In this document: piece by piece, positions 1 through 9,789 of the stretch | How positions within the stretch are numbered: the stretch's first letter is position 1 | How the letters are laid out: the number at the start of each line of letters is the position of its first letter | Source: CAVYXK01 sp963708245 | GTDB lineage: Bacteria; Pseudomonadota; Alphaproteobacteria; Acetobacterales; Acetobacteraceae | Reading direction: 5' to 3' | Assembly: GCA_963708245.1 (NCBI GenBank) | Contig: OY970201.1 | Span: 6,262,001-6,326,000, forward strand | DNA: 64,000 nt | The notes under the pieces: generated by a model | Database searches by the model: none | Told to the model about the DNA's origin: nothing | Seen by the model: the letters and a program-made list of their open reading frames with translations, nothing else | Made by a program: the position numbers and the translations under genes

Positions 1-462
1 CAAGCGCAGGAGCTGCTGCAACAGAACTGGCGCGACATCGGCGCCGATATGCAGATCAAGGACATGCCCGCCGCGGTCATCTGGGGCGACTATTATGGTC
101 AGTCCCGGTATGATTCGGTGATGGTCGGCTGGAACCAGATGACCGGCCCCGATCCGGATGTCACGATCTGGTACAGCAGCAAAGCGATTCCGGCCAAGGG
201 CGGCGCTGGCCAGAACACGATGGAATACGTCAATCCGCAAGTGGACGAGCTGCTGGCGCAAGGGGCAACGACACTAGATCGAAACAAACGAGCGGCGATC
301 TATCGCGATGCGCAGTCGATCATCCGCGGCGATTTGCCCATGCTACCGATGTTCCAGTACTCCCGTATCGAGGGCACGAAGACCGGTCTCATCGGCTACA
401 ACCCCAGCGTCTATGTATGGTCCAACTGCTGGAACGTCTGCCAGTGGTATTGGGCGTCGTAG
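1..462 (+). CDS. ABC transporter substrate-binding protein, family 5, C-terminal part
   Basis: Only the last ~153 codons lie in the window; the reading frame is open from base 1 and ends at TAG 460-462. The protein is the C-terminal lobe of an oligopeptide/dipeptide-type periplasmic binding protein (SBP_bac_5). By eye it is about four-fifths identical to the end of the next gene, including MTGPDPDVTI, KGGAGQNTMEYVNP and the terminal QWYWAS, so the two are tandem duplicates. It is followed by a GC-rich palindrome and then the second binding-protein gene of the same transport operon. The substrate cannot be read from sequence; peptides, opines or other small solutes are possible. Confidence 0.9.
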   Translation, partial: QAQELLQQNWRDIGADMQIKDMPAAVIWGDYYGQSRYDSVMVGWNQMTGPDPDVTIWYSSKAIPAKGGAGQNTMEYVNPQVDELLAQGATTLDRNKRAAIYRDAQSIIRGDLPMLPMFQYSRIEGTKTGLIGYNPSVYVWSNCWNVCQWYWAS

Positions 463-471
463 TCGTGCTTG

Positions 472-510
472 ACCCCTCCCCCTGCCCCATCCCGCAAGGG
501 GAGAGGGAGC
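472..510. repeat. GC-rich dispersed palindrome, copy 1
   Basis: Short imperfect inverted repeat (ACCCCTCCCCCTGCCCC ... GGGGAGAGGGAG) between the two tandem binding-protein genes. It resembles the other dispersed palindromes at 2239, 20608, 25301, 31856, 32801 and 42534. Its position between genes of one operon suggests an mRNA hairpin, but this is inferred. Confidence 0.6.
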
Positions 511-538
511 GTTGGTGACATCAAAACGGAGGCTGCAC

Positions 539-2218
539 ATGAGAAGCGGACTATGGACGCCAACCACCACCGGACGCGCAATTTCACGCCGCACTGCGCT
601 GGCTTTCGGATTGGGAGCGGGCGCCGCCTGGGGCGTCCGGCCGGGTCGGGCCGCGGCCCAGGCGACCCCCCAGCCACCCGCCAAGCCCACCGGTCAGGTG
701 ATCGTGGGCTTGTCGCAGGAACCCACGGTGTTCAATCCGCTTCTGCCGCATATCGAGGTCGATCAGGGCGTGCACTGGAACCTGTTCAGTCCACTCTGGG
801 GAGTCGATGACAAGGGTAATTTCACGCCCCAGCTCGCCGCCGAAATCCCGACTGTAGAGAACGGAGGCATCTCGGAAGACGGGCTGACCTGGAAATTGAA
901 GCTCCGTTCTGGCGTGACCTGGCACGACGGCGCGCCGTTCACCGCGGATGATGTGAAATTTACCCTGGAGCTGATCAACAATCCGCATTTCCGTGCTTAT
1001 AGCCGCAACGGTCACGAGCTGGTCAGCGATATTCAGGTCATCAATCCGACCGAGATCGGCTGGCGCATGCAGAAGGCCTATGCGCCGTATCCGTCGATCC
1101 TGTCCTGGACGTTTATTGTCCCGCAGCACATCCTGGCCAAGGCGGACGATCCGAACACCGCGCCGTTCAACAATGCGCCAGTCGGCACCGGTCCGTTCCG
1201 CTGGGGCGAGCGGATGGCGGGCGACCACATCACGCTGGTCGCCAACGAGCATTTCTTCGGCACCGGCCCTTATCTCGAGCGTCTGGTGTTCCGATACATC
1301 CCCGACCTGACGGTGCTGTTCACGCAATTCCAGACCGGCGCGATCGATCACACCAGCATCCAGGGCATCACCGCAGATCACTACAACGAGGCGATCAAAA
1401 TCCCTGGGCGCAAGGTCACTGCCGGCCCGGCTGCGTTCGTCGAAAGCATCACCATGAACCTGAGCCGCCCGGTGTTCCAGGACCCGGCGGTGCGGCAGGC
1501 GTTGTATGCTGCGATGGACAAGGATTCAATCATCAAGGCTATCTATTACGGTTTGCCGACGCCGACCGAGAGCTTTCTGCCCCGCCAGACCTGGGCGTTC
1601 AATCCCGATCTCCCCAAGCAAGTCTACGATCCGGCCAAAGCAAAACAAATCCTGGATGAAGCCGGCTGGAAACTCGGCGCGGGCGGCATCCGCGAAAAGA
1701 ACGGCGTGCGGTTGGCCTTCACCAACTCCACCACGGCCGGCAATCATGTACGCGAACAGGCGCAAGAGCTGCTGCAACAGACCTGGCGCGACATCGGCGC
1801 CGATATGCAAATCAAGAACATGCCCGCCGCGGTAATCTGGGGCGATTACTACAATCTCTCGCAGTACAATTCCGTGATGGTCGGCCAGGACGAGATGACC
1901 GGCCCCGATCCGGATGTGACGATCTACTACAGCAGCAAGGCAATTCCGGCAAAGGGCGGCGCCGGCCAGAACACGATGGAATACGTCAATCCGAAGGTGG
2001 ACGAGCTATTGGCCCAAGGCGCCGAGACGCTCGACCAAACAAAGCGGGCGGCGATCTATCGTGAGCTGCAGACGATCATTCGGGGCGACCTGCCCATGCT
2101 GACGATCTTCCAATACGCACGCATCGAGGGCGTGAAGGACAAGCTGATCGGCTACCGGCCGAGCGTTTATGTGTCGTCCAATTGCTGGAATATCGGCCAG
2201 TGGTACTGGGCGTCGTAG
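539..2218 (+). CDS. ABC transporter substrate-binding protein, family 5 (Tat-type signal)
   Basis: A 559-aa periplasmic solute-binding protein of the SBP_bac_5 (DppA/OppA/NikA) family, the usual length for the group. ATG 539 was chosen over an upstream TTG at 512 because ACGGAGG (526-532) sits 6 bases before it. The N-terminus holds a twin-arginine motif (SRRTALAFGLG, Arg17-Arg18) and an Ala-rich hydrophobic stretch, suggesting Tat export. The lobe pattern (WHDGAPFTADDVKFTLE, VGTGPFRWGE, AMDKDSIIKAIYYG) is typical of the family. It heads permease and ATPase genes on the same strand, so it is the specificity component of that importer. The ligand is unknown. Confidence 0.92.
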   Translation: MRSGLWTPTTTGRAISRRTALAFGLGAGAAWGVRPGRAAAQATPQPPAKPTGQVIVGLSQEPTVFNPLLPHIEVDQGVHWNLFSPLWGVDDKGNFTPQLAAEIPTVENGGISEDGLTWKLKLRSGVTWHDGAPFTADDVKFTLELINNPHFRAYSRNGHELVSDIQVINPTEIGWRMQKAYAPYPSILSWTFIVPQHILAKADDPNTAPFNNAPVGTGPFRWGERMAGDHITLVANEHFFGTGPYLERLVFRYIPDLTVLFTQFQTGAIDHTSIQGITADHYNEAIKIPGRKVTAGPAAFVESITMNLSRPVFQDPAVRQALYAAMDKDSIIKAIYYGLPTPTESFLPRQTWAFNPDLPKQVYDPAKAKQILDEAGWKLGAGGIREKNGVRLAFTNSTTAGNHVREQAQELLQQTWRDIGADMQIKNMPAAVIWGDYYNLSQYNSVMVGQDEMTGPDPDVTIYYSSKAIPAKGGAGQNTMEYVNPKVDELLAQGAETLDQTKRAAIYRELQTIIRGDLPMLTIFQYARIEGVKDKLIGYRPSVYVSSNCWNIGQWYWAS

Positions 2219-2238
2219 CGCGGCAACGAGCCCCAATC

Positions 2239-2362
2239 ACCTCTCCCACCCTGCGGGAGAGGTCGGTTCGCGAAGCGAACCGGGTGAGGGTCCTCATACC
2301 TCGCCGCACCCTCACCCGCCACGCTGCGCGCGGCGACCTCTCCCGCAGCGCGGGAGAGGTGG
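2239..2362. repeat. GC-rich dispersed palindromes, copy 2 (double)
   Basis: Two inverted-repeat units back to back: CACCTCTCCCACCCTGCGGGAGAGGT at the left and GACCTCTCCCGCAGCGCGGGAGAGGTGG at the right, separated by smaller palindromes (GGTTCGCGAAGCGAACC and GCTGCGCGCGGC). It fills almost all of the space between the binding protein and the first permease. A hairpin here could tune the stoichiometry of the abundant binding protein against the membrane subunits; that role is inference. Confidence 0.85.
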
Positions 2363-2378
2363 ACGCTGTCGCTGACCG

Positions 2379-3329
2379 GTGAGCGCGTATCTGCTGCGTC
2401 GGCTGGGGCAGAGCCTGCTGCTGCTCTGGATCGTCTCGATGATAGGCTTTGCTCTCCTGCATCTCGCGCCAGGCGGGCCGCTGGCGCAGTTCACGCTCAC
2501 CCCGGGCATGACGCAGGCCGATCTGGCGCGGATCGCGCATCAGATGGGCCTCGACCGACCGCTTCCGCTGCAATACTGGGAGTGGCTCCGCCACATGCTC
2601 GCCGGCGACTGGGGCCGGTCTTACCGCGACAACCAGCCGGTGCTCACCGTGATCGGCGGACACCTGCCGGCCACGCTCGAACTGATGGTGAGCTCGAGCC
2701 TGATCGCGGTGCTGCTCGGTACCTGGGTGGGAGTGCTTGGGGCTCTGCGGCAGCGCTCGCTGTTCGATTACCTGGCGACTGTCGGCGCGATGGTGGCGCT
2801 GTCGATCCCCACCTTCTGGTTCGGCCTTGTCGTGATCTACGCCTTCTCAGTGAAGCTCGATTGGCTGCCCGTCGGCGGCATGTACACGATCGGCGATGGC
2901 TCGTTCGGAGACTACATCCACCACCTGATTGCCCCGGCAATGGTCCTGGCGCTGGTCACGGTAGCGATCTGGAGCCGCTACATGCGTTCCTCCATGCTGG
3001 AGGTGAGCAGCCAGGACTATGTGCGCACCGCGGTCGCCAAGGGGCTGCCCCGCCGCGTCGTCGTCATGCGCCACGCTCTGCGCAATGCATTGTTGCCGAT
3101 GATCACGCTGGCCGGGTTGCAGCTTCCGACTTTGCTTGGGGGCGCCCTGGTCACCGAGACCGTGTTTACTTGGCCGGGTATGGGGCGCCTTTATCTCGAT
3201 TCGATCGGCTATCGCGACTACCCGGTGATTATGGGGCTGCTGATGTTCACGGCGCTGCTGGTGCTGTTGGGCAATCTCGGCGCCGACCTGCTGTACGCGG
3301 TCTATGACCCCCGCATCCGCCTCGACTGA
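2379..3329 (+). CDS. Peptide-type ABC transporter permease (DppB-like)
   Basis: A 316-aa inner-membrane permease of the binding-protein-dependent transport family, starting at GTG 2379. The first helix follows an RRLGQ lead (LLLLWIVSMIGFALLHLAPG), with further hydrophobic segments at about 95-125, 130-160, 180-205 and 240-300. The cytoplasmic coupling loop that contacts the ATPases is visible as YVRTAVAKGLPRRVVVMRHA. The C-terminus YDPRIRLD is typical of DppB proteins. It overlaps the next gene by 26 bp, indicating co-translation. It forms the pore with the DppC-like subunit. Confidence 0.93.
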   Translation: MSAYLLRRLGQSLLLLWIVSMIGFALLHLAPGGPLAQFTLTPGMTQADLARIAHQMGLDRPLPLQYWEWLRHMLAGDWGRSYRDNQPVLTVIGGHLPATLELMVSSSLIAVLLGTWVGVLGALRQRSLFDYLATVGAMVALSIPTFWFGLVVIYAFSVKLDWLPVGGMYTIGDGSFGDYIHHLIAPAMVLALVTVAIWSRYMRSSMLEVSSQDYVRTAVAKGLPRRVVVMRHALRNALLPMITLAGLQLPTLLGGALVTETVFTWPGMGRLYLDSIGYRDYPVIMGLLMFTALLVLLGNLGADLLYAVYDPRIRLD

Positions 3330-4203
3330 GGTGGCGCTGCCGCCTGCTGCCCTGCCGCGCCGGCGCGGCGGCCGGGGAGTGCGACGCTTCGTCCGTCACC
3401 GTCTGGCGCTGATCGGGTTCGCCACGATCGTCCTGCTCGCGCTCGTCGCCGCAGTGGGGCCGTATCTCGATCCGTTCAACGACCTGCATATCGACATCCT
3501 GCATCGTTTCGGCCCGCCGTTCTCCGGGCCGCATCTGCTCGGCACCGATCAGCTCGGACGTGACATGCTCGCCAGGTTGGAGATGGCGGGACGCATTTCG
3601 CTGACCGTCGGCTGCGCAGCGATGGTGCTCAGCACGATCACCGGTACCGTCGTGGGCGTGCTGGCGGGCTATTACGGCGGCGTGGTCGGGGCGGCACTGA
3701 TGCGGTTCGTCGATGCCATGCTCTGCTTCCCCTCGATCTTCCTGTTGCTGGCGCTTGCGGCTTTTGTGCAGCCCAGCCTGCTGTCGATCACCGTGATCAT
3801 CGCGGCCACCGGCTGGATGGAAGTCGCCCGCCTGGTCGAGGCGCAGATACGCTCGCTGCGCGACCGCGACTTCGCGGTGGCCGCACTAGCACTCGGCGCG
3901 CCCGACCGCACCATCATGTTCCGCGAGCTGATCCCGAATGCGCTCGCGCCGATCGTCGTTGCCTCCACGCTGAACGTGGCGCGGGCGATCCTGCTCGAAT
4001 CCTATATCAGTTTTCTCGGCTACGGCATCCAGCCGCCGGTGCCGAGTTGGGGCAACATGCTGAACAACGCGCAGGAGTACCTGACCACCGCGCCCTGGTT
4101 GGCGATCCTTCCGGGCGCGGCGATCACGCTAGCGGTGACCGGATTCAATTTCCTGGGCGACGGGTTGCGCGATGCACTCGATCCCCGGCTCGACGTCCGA
4201 TGA
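3304..4203 (+). CDS. Peptide-type ABC transporter permease (DppC-like)
   Basis: A 299-aa inner-membrane permease, partner of the preceding gene. ATG 3304 lies inside the end of the upstream permease gene. It shows the DppC landmarks: an N-terminal basic tail followed by one helix (HRLALIGFATIVLLALVAAVG), the motif HLLGTDQLGRDMLARL, the coupling loop near ALALGAPDRTIMFREL, and a C-terminal NFLGDGLRDALDPRLDVR. The stop overlaps the ATPase start in an ATGA arrangement. Together the two permeases form the membrane channel of the importer. Confidence 0.93.
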   Translation: MTPASASTEVALPPAALPRRRGGRGVRRFVRHRLALIGFATIVLLALVAAVGPYLDPFNDLHIDILHRFGPPFSGPHLLGTDQLGRDMLARLEMAGRISLTVGCAAMVLSTITGTVVGVLAGYYGGVVGAALMRFVDAMLCFPSIFLLLALAAFVQPSLLSITVIIAATGWMEVARLVEAQIRSLRDRDFAVAALALGAPDRTIMFRELIPNALAPIVVASTLNVARAILLESYISFLGYGIQPPVPSWGNMLNNAQEYLTTAPWLAILPGAAITLAVTGFNFLGDGLRDALDPRLDVR

Positions 4204-5198
4204 CCGAGCCGGTGCTGGAGGTTGCCGACCTGACGGTGCGGTTCAACACCGATGCCGGCATCGTGCCCGCGGTGAACAGCGTCTCTTTCACGCTGGCACG
4301 CGGCGAGACGCTGGCCATGGTGGGGGAGTCCGGCTCCGGCAAGAGCGTCACCAGTCTGGCCATCATGCGTCTCACCCCGCCGCCCCCTGCTGCCGTGGTG
4401 CAGGGGCGCGTCATGCTGCGCGGCAACGACGGGATGTCGCGCGAGCTGCTGGCACTGCCAGAGGCGGCGATGCGCGAGGTGCGCGGCAGCCGCATTGCCA
4501 TGATCTTCCAGGAGCCGATGACCTCGCTTAACCCGGTGCTGCCCGTTGGCGAGCAGGTTGCCGAACCGATCCGCTATCACCGCAATGCCGGGCATGCGGC
4601 GGCGCTAGCGGAGGCCGAGCAGCTATTAGAACTTGTTGGCATCCCCGAGCCGCGCAAGCGGTTGGCGAGCTACCCGCACCAGCTTTCGGGTGGCATGCGC
4701 CAGCGGGTGATGATTGCGATCGCGCTTGCCTGCGATCCCGACGTGCTGATCGCCGACGAGCCGACCACCGCCCTCGATGTGACGGTGCAGGCGCAGATTC
4801 TGGAGCTGCTCAAATCGCTGCAGGTGCGCACCGGAATGGCGATGCTGTTCATCACGCATAATCTCGGCGTGGTGGCGGAGATCGCCGACCGGGTGATGGT
4901 GATGTATGCGGGGCGTGTGGTGGAGCAGGCGCCGCTGCGCCGGCTGTTCCGTGCGCCGCTGATGCCGTACACGCGCGGGCTGTTGCGATCGGTTCCAACG
5001 CTGGCCGAGCGGCACGTGGCGCTCGCCGCCATTCCGGGCAATGTGCCGGATCCATCGAACCTGCCTGCCGGCTGCGCCTTCACCCCCCGCTGCGCCCACG
5101 CCCGGCCGCAAATCTGCGATGCCGCGCTGCCGGCGCTTGATGCGGCCGAGGCGGAGCATCTGGTGCGCTGCGCCCGCTGGCGCGAGATCGCTGCCTGA
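4200..5198 (+). CDS. Peptide-type ABC transporter ATP-binding protein (DppD-like)
   Basis: A 332-aa cytoplasmic ATPase. The start is ATG 4200, overlapping the permease stop (ATGA). All nucleotide-binding motifs are present: Walker A GESGSGKS, Q-loop FQEPMTSLNP, signature LSGGMRQR, Walker B DVLIADEP and the H-loop histidine in ITHN. The C-terminal oligopeptide-transporter extension, with cysteines in GCAFTPRCAHARPQIC, is typical of DppD/OppD and may bind an iron-sulfur cluster. It pairs with the following ATPase to power uptake. Confidence 0.93.
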   Translation: MTEPVLEVADLTVRFNTDAGIVPAVNSVSFTLARGETLAMVGESGSGKSVTSLAIMRLTPPPPAAVVQGRVMLRGNDGMSRELLALPEAAMREVRGSRIAMIFQEPMTSLNPVLPVGEQVAEPIRYHRNAGHAAALAEAEQLLELVGIPEPRKRLASYPHQLSGGMRQRVMIAIALACDPDVLIADEPTTALDVTVQAQILELLKSLQVRTGMAMLFITHNLGVVAEIADRVMVMYAGRVVEQAPLRRLFRAPLMPYTRGLLRSVPTLAERHVALAAIPGNVPDPSNLPAGCAFTPRCAHARPQICDAALPALDAAEAEHLVRCARWREIAA

Positions 5199-5202
5199 CG
5201 CC

Positions 5203-6201
5203 GTGGCCGAGACCGAGCCCATTCTCGCGGCCGAGGAACTGAGCATCCATTTCGCGCTGCCCCGTCGCCTGCCGTTCGGCCCACGTGAGACGGTGAAGGC
5301 GGTGGACGGCGTCTCCTTCTCGATGCAGCCGGGCGAGGTGCTCGGCTTGGTGGGAGAGTCGGGTTCAGGGAAGACGACGGTCGGGCGCGCCGTGCTGCGA
5401 CTGATCCCGCCGACCGGCGGCAGCATCCGCTTCCGCGGCCGCGACATCACGCATCTGTCGCGCCGTGCCCTGCGGCCGATCCGCCCGCACATGCAGCTTG
5501 TCTTCCAGGATCCATTCGCCTCGCTCAATCCGCGCATGACGATCGGACGCATCGTCGCCGCGCCGCTATTGATCCATCGGCCGCAGCTTGGTCGCGGCGA
5601 ACGGCGGGAGCAGGTGGCCGCCGCGCTTGATATGGTGGGGCTGTCGCCCGGCATGGCCGATCGCTATCCGCATGAATTCTCCGGCGGGCAACGCCAGCGG
5701 GTCGGGATCGCACGGGCACTGATCCTGCGGCCGGAGCTGCTGGTGGCGGACGAGCCGGTCTCGGCGCTGGACGTGTCGATCCAGGCGCAAGTCGTGAATC
5801 TGCTGCGCGAGCTGCGAGCTGAGTTGGGATTGTCGATCCTTTTCATTGCGCATGATCTTGCCGTGATTGGCAACATCTCCGACCGGGTCGCAGTCATGTA
5901 TCTGGGCCGGCTGGTCGAGCTGGCGCCGACTGACGCCCTGTTCCGTGCGCCAAAGCACCCCTATACCGAGGCGCTGCTGTCAGCAGTCCCCGAGCCGGAC
6001 CCTGATCGGCCCCGCCGGCGCATCGTGCTGAAAGGCGATCCGCCGAGTGCGATCCATCCGCCCTCGGGGTGCCGGTTCCGCACGCGCTGTCGCTATGCGG
6101 AGGCGGCTTGCGCCGATGCGGTGCCGCCGCTGCGCGAGGTATCCGCAGGCCATTTCAGCGCCTGCCGACGTGAGGAGCTTGCGTTGCAGGGGACGGTGTG
6201 A
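5203..6201 (+). CDS. Peptide-type ABC transporter ATP-binding protein (DppF-like)
   Basis: A 332-aa second ATPase of the importer. GTG 5203 lies four bases after the previous stop and gives the natural N-terminus of the domain. Motifs: Walker A GESGSGKTT, Q-loop FQDPFASLNP, signature FSGGQRQR, Walker B LLVADEPVSALD and H-loop FIAHD. The C-terminal extension has the Cys-rich CRFRTRCRYAEAAC segment. This is the last gene of the operon; the 187 bases that follow hold no recognisable gene. Confidence 0.92.
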   Translation: MAETEPILAAEELSIHFALPRRLPFGPRETVKAVDGVSFSMQPGEVLGLVGESGSGKTTVGRAVLRLIPPTGGSIRFRGRDITHLSRRALRPIRPHMQLVFQDPFASLNPRMTIGRIVAAPLLIHRPQLGRGERREQVAAALDMVGLSPGMADRYPHEFSGGQRQRVGIARALILRPELLVADEPVSALDVSIQAQVVNLLRELRAELGLSILFIAHDLAVIGNISDRVAVMYLGRLVELAPTDALFRAPKHPYTEALLSAVPEPDPDRPRRRIVLKGDPPSAIHPPSGCRFRTRCRYAEAACADAVPPLREVSAGHFSACRREELALQGTV

Positions 6202-6388
6202 GTGAACGACTAGGTGGGGGCCGCGGGCCATCACCCGCCTGCTCACGCAATTTGAGGACTTCAACCAGGAAGCTAGGCGATGTGCTTACCGTCGCGCAGG
6301 CGATCGTATCAACCGAGATGAGCGGCCATAGCGATAGGCGCGCCAGAACGGGCTGTCTGGCCAGCCATGAGGCCGCCGATCCGGTTAG

Positions 6389-7866
6389 CTACATGGCCGC
6401 GCAGCGGCGCTCCCCGATCACTAAAACCGCATTGAGCAGCGCATCCACGTCCTCGGCCTGCGTGCGATGGTTCACGAGCGCCGCGCGAATCGCCAGCCGT
6501 CCGTCGATCGTGGTCGTTGACGGCGCCGCTATCCCGGATTCTTGTAAGTCCGCAACGAGCTCGGCATTCTGCCGGTCGGCGTCGCGTGGAAACCGATAGC
6601 GGAAGCACACAATATTCAGCGCCACGGGTGCCATGCGTTCCAGCATAGGCTCGGTATCGATCCGCTCAGCGAGATATTGGGCCAGCCTGCAGCTTCTCGC
6701 GATCGCCTCGCCGATGCGGTCGGCGCCCCACGTCTTCAGCGTGAACCACACCTTCAGAGCACGGAACCCACGCGAGAGATCGGGGCCTATATCGCACGGC
6801 CAGGGGGCGCCGGCCGCCAGTCCCCGCGCCTCGCGCCGCAGATAGGCGGCCGGGGTCGCGAAGGCTTGCTCGGCAAGCTGCGGCTCGCGGACCAGGATGC
6901 AGCCGGCGTCGTACGGAACCTGGCCCCATTTGTGGAAGTCGAAGGCGACGCTATCGGCGTACTCAAGTCCTGCCAGCAGATGTCGCAGTGGAGGCGACAA
7001 CGCAGCCAATGCGCCGAATGCGCCATCGACATGAAACCAGAGTCCCTCGCTCCGGCAGATCTCCGCCAGGCCAATCAGGTCGTCGATCGCGCCGACATCG
7101 ACTGTCCCTGCGGTCCCGACAACCAGGAACGGCGTGCACCCGCTGTCTCGGTCATGAGCGATCGCGTCCGCGAGTACCGGCAGCTCGATCCGTCCGTCGG
7201 CATCGGTGGGAATCATGCGCAATGCCGTCGTGCCAAGTCCCGAGATGTCCATCGCACGCGGGATGCAGCCATGCGCGGCGGCTGAGGTGTAAGCTGTCAG
7301 CCGATATCCGCTCACGCCATTGCGCCGCACTGCCGCGCCGGCATGGGCGGTGCGGGCGATCAGCACGGCGATCAGGTTGGCGATCGAGGTGCCGGTGACG
7401 AGCAGGCCCCCGGTGTCCGGCGGAAGTCCGAACGCCTCAGCCATCCAGCCGATCACCTGGCGTTCCAGAACGATCGGGGCATGATCACGACCGCCAAGAT
7501 TGGCATTGAGTCCGGCAGCCAACATCTCGCCGATCAGGCCGGCGGCGTTGCCGCCGCCATGCACCCAGCCCAGAAGCGCGGATGGACGTTGCCGGTCGCA
7601 TAGGGCAGCACCAGCCGGTCGAAATCGGCGCAGACCTGGGCGATGCCTTCGCCATTGCGGGGCAGCGGCGCCCGCAACTCGTTCCGAACCGAGGCGGGCA
7701 CAGGCTGCCAGACCGGGCGGTCGCGGATCCCGGCGATGTAGTCCCTGATGCCGTCCAGCGCCGCATGCGCGGTAGCGCGGAAGGCGCTCCAGTCCTCAGG
7801 ATCGAGATCGGCCTGATCCAGGCGGGCATAGAGAGGCCAGCTGGCATCCTTGTGCGAATCCACCAT
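6389..7866 (-). pseudogene. PLP-dependent group II decarboxylase, one-base frameshift
   Basis: Two adjacent reading frames on the minus strand together make a ~492-residue aromatic-L-amino-acid-decarboxylase-like enzyme. The N-terminal part starts at ATG 7866 (MVDSHKDASW) and runs in one frame to HPRFWAG; the rest continues in another frame from VHGGGNAAGLIGEML. The join is at a G-run near 7575, where one missing G would restore HPRFWGWVHGGGN. The PLP lysine is seen in FDFHKWGQVPYDAG and the cofactor-binding region in HVDGAFGALAAL. As written the gene is broken, either a recent inactivation or a sequencing error. The substrate (tyrosine, tryptophan, glutamate or other) cannot be assigned. Confidence 0.85.
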
Positions 7867-8140
7867 TCGACTCCGGTTGTCGGATTGCGGGAAGTACTCG
7901 CCAGTAGCCCGTCGTGGAGCGCCGGCGCGTGACAATAGGGCGACGGTCCGTATCAGGCGCGGCTCGAGAGCATCGCCAGCACCTGGTTCCATTGGGGCGG
8001 CGGCCCGGGCTCGCTGTTCCGGTGCCACAAGATTGCCTCGGCGTCGTCAAACGGCTGATGGGCCAGGTTGTTGGCGAGGGACACGCGCGTTCTCCAGATG
8101 CTTCAACGCCGGAGGATGCGTGGCCGGAGCGGCGGCAGGG

Positions 8141-8478
8141 AAGGAGACCGGTGAGGTCGCGGCGCTGGCGATCTGGATGAGCTGGAAATGCGCGCTAGCC
8201 GGCCTGCCGTATGGCGGCGCCAAGGGCGGCGTCACCCTCGATCCCTAGCGCTGTCCCGGCGCGAGCTGGAATCGGTATCCCGCCGCTACATGCAGGAAAT
8301 GATCCCCCTCGTCGGCCCGCACATCGACGTGATGGCGCCCCGACGTCTGTGCAACGCGGGCGGCGTGGTGGTGTTCGAGTGGGTGCAGGAACTGCAGCAG
8401 TTCTTCTGGGACGAGGCGGAAGTGATGAGCAAGCTTTACCACGTGCTGGCCAAGCAGGTGCGTGGTTTGTTCCCATGA
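8141..8478 (+). pseudogene. Glutamate dehydrogenase remnant
   Basis: Pieces of a Glu/Leu/Phe/Val dehydrogenase in two frames. The first piece, EVAALAIWMSWKCALAGLPY followed by GGAKGGVTLDP, is the substrate-binding lysine region of the dimerisation domain. The frame then shifts at about 8248 to SRRELESVSRRYMQEMIPLVGPHID. After that the sequence jumps to a C-terminal segment, NAGGVVVFEWVQELQQFFWDE. The NAD-binding domain between them is deleted. No full N-terminus is recognisable upstream. Confidence 0.8.
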
Positions 8479-8582
8479 GTTGTGATCGGTAATACCAACC
8501 GACTTCGAGTTGGGCGCTCCAGCTGCACCTCATCGAGCGCCCGACTGGCGGCTCCGGGCGATCTCGCGCTGCCTCAGCTTAG

Positions 8583-9557
8583 CTAGATTTTCACTGCACC
8601 TTGGTAGCCACCACGGTATTCTCTGATGATCTCACGATCCGATAGCGGGTGCTCACGCCGCTGACCGAAGAAGAACGTTCCGCCTGCTGAATCCCAGGCC
8701 GCCGGCGAGTGGGCGAGCAAACGGTCGAGCTTGCGCAACGGTGGTGTCGCCAGTAACCCGATCAATCGACCGAACCGCCGTAACCCGCGGCGTCGACCGC
8801 AGGATTCGAGAAAGCCGGAAAGCGAGTAAGCCAGCATGCTCCCAGGGCCCATGGACAGTCCCCATTCCACAGTATCGAAGCAACGGAAAAGTCGTCTGTG
8901 TCCAAGGGGCGTGAATCTGGTGAAATCGTACGCCCCCATGTGAACCGGTTGCAGGAAAGGAGTTGCTGCATAGACAAAGCCTTTTGGACCAAGGACCCGA
9001 TGCATCTCAGCAACGCACCTCTGAGGATCGGCCACATGCTCCAGGACGGAGACACCTATCGCCATATCGAAGGCGCCGTCGCCGAACGGCAGGTCGTGAC
9101 CATCAACGATTGCCTCAACGTTCGGTCCAAACGTCACATCGGTGTGAATGACCCGGCACTCTGGCGAGCCGTAATCAGTGCCGCCTGAACCAATCACCAG
9201 TATTCGGGCGCCCGGAAACTCTCTGAGAGTGTGTCGGATCGCATGGCTGGGACCGAAATAACGGAGCGACGTGCTACTTTCCGCGAGACGATGGCCCAGA
9301 CGTCGAACAGAGCGACGAACGCCCGATGCCACGTCTGAGTTTGTGCCATAATTGGCTCCCTTGTAAGCGCTGTCGGAAGTGTAATCCTGCTGAGAAAACA
9401 CAGACAACTCATCAACGATGAATACCGGCACGCCTTTGATGATCGGATATGAACTACCGCAGCTCGTACAAAGGAGAAGATCTTCTTTGAGATCAAGATT
9501 GCCGTGGTCTCTTGGGCAGACGAATCGCGTCCGTGATGTATCGGTGGCAAACGTCAA
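8583..9557 (-). CDS. Class I SAM-dependent methyltransferase with N-terminal Trm112-like zinc ribbon
   Basis: A 324-aa protein. Residues ~10-50 form a short metal-binding module with Cys14, His18, Cys30 and Cys33 (CPRDH ... CTSCGSSYP), followed by IKGVPVFI as in Trm112p-like domains. The methyltransferase core follows: a motif-I variant ILVIGSGGTDYG at about 118, an acidic residue after the second strand (IHTDVTFG), and VSVLEHVADPQRCVAEMHRVLGP, the classic Methyltransf_11 pattern. Such fusions often act on sugars, lipids or surface polysaccharides, so a role in envelope glycan modification is possible but not shown. It is a monocistronic unit on the minus strand. Confidence 0.85.
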   Translation of the reverse strand: MTFATDTSRTRFVCPRDHGNLDLKEDLLLCTSCGSSYPIIKGVPVFIVDELSVFSQQDYTSDSAYKGANYGTNSDVASGVRRSVRRLGHRLAESSTSLRYFGPSHAIRHTLREFPGARILVIGSGGTDYGSPECRVIHTDVTFGPNVEAIVDGHDLPFGDGAFDMAIGVSVLEHVADPQRCVAEMHRVLGPKGFVYAATPFLQPVHMGAYDFTRFTPLGHRRLFRCFDTVEWGLSMGPGSMLAYSLSGFLESCGRRRGLRRFGRLIGLLATPPLRKLDRLLAHSPAAWDSAGGTFFFGQRREHPLSDREIIREYRGGYQGAVKI

Positions 9558-9777
9558 GGCTCATCCCCTCGGTAAGCTGAGCGGCATGGTTTCGGGCAGC
9601 AAGGTCGGACGCGGACGGCAGAGAGATCGATGTACCCTACGCCAGACGATCCTGACCGTCATGGCGGCTTCTTTTGGCCATCCGCCGCGTGGTGCCGCAA
9701 TGTTTGGTTACATAGATCCCCGGCCCTTCTGGGCATGGCGCCGGGGGCCAGGGAGTATCACCCTCAAAGGCGGCCGG

Positions 9778-9783
9778 TATAAT
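9778..9783 (+). promoter_or_regulatory. Possible -10 box for a small RNA
   Basis: A perfect TATAAT lies in an otherwise GC-rich stretch, about 145 bases before a strong terminator. No good -35 hexamer is visible 16-18 bases upstream, so this rests on the -10 alone. Confidence 0.35.
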
Positions 9784-9789
9784 TTTCCG

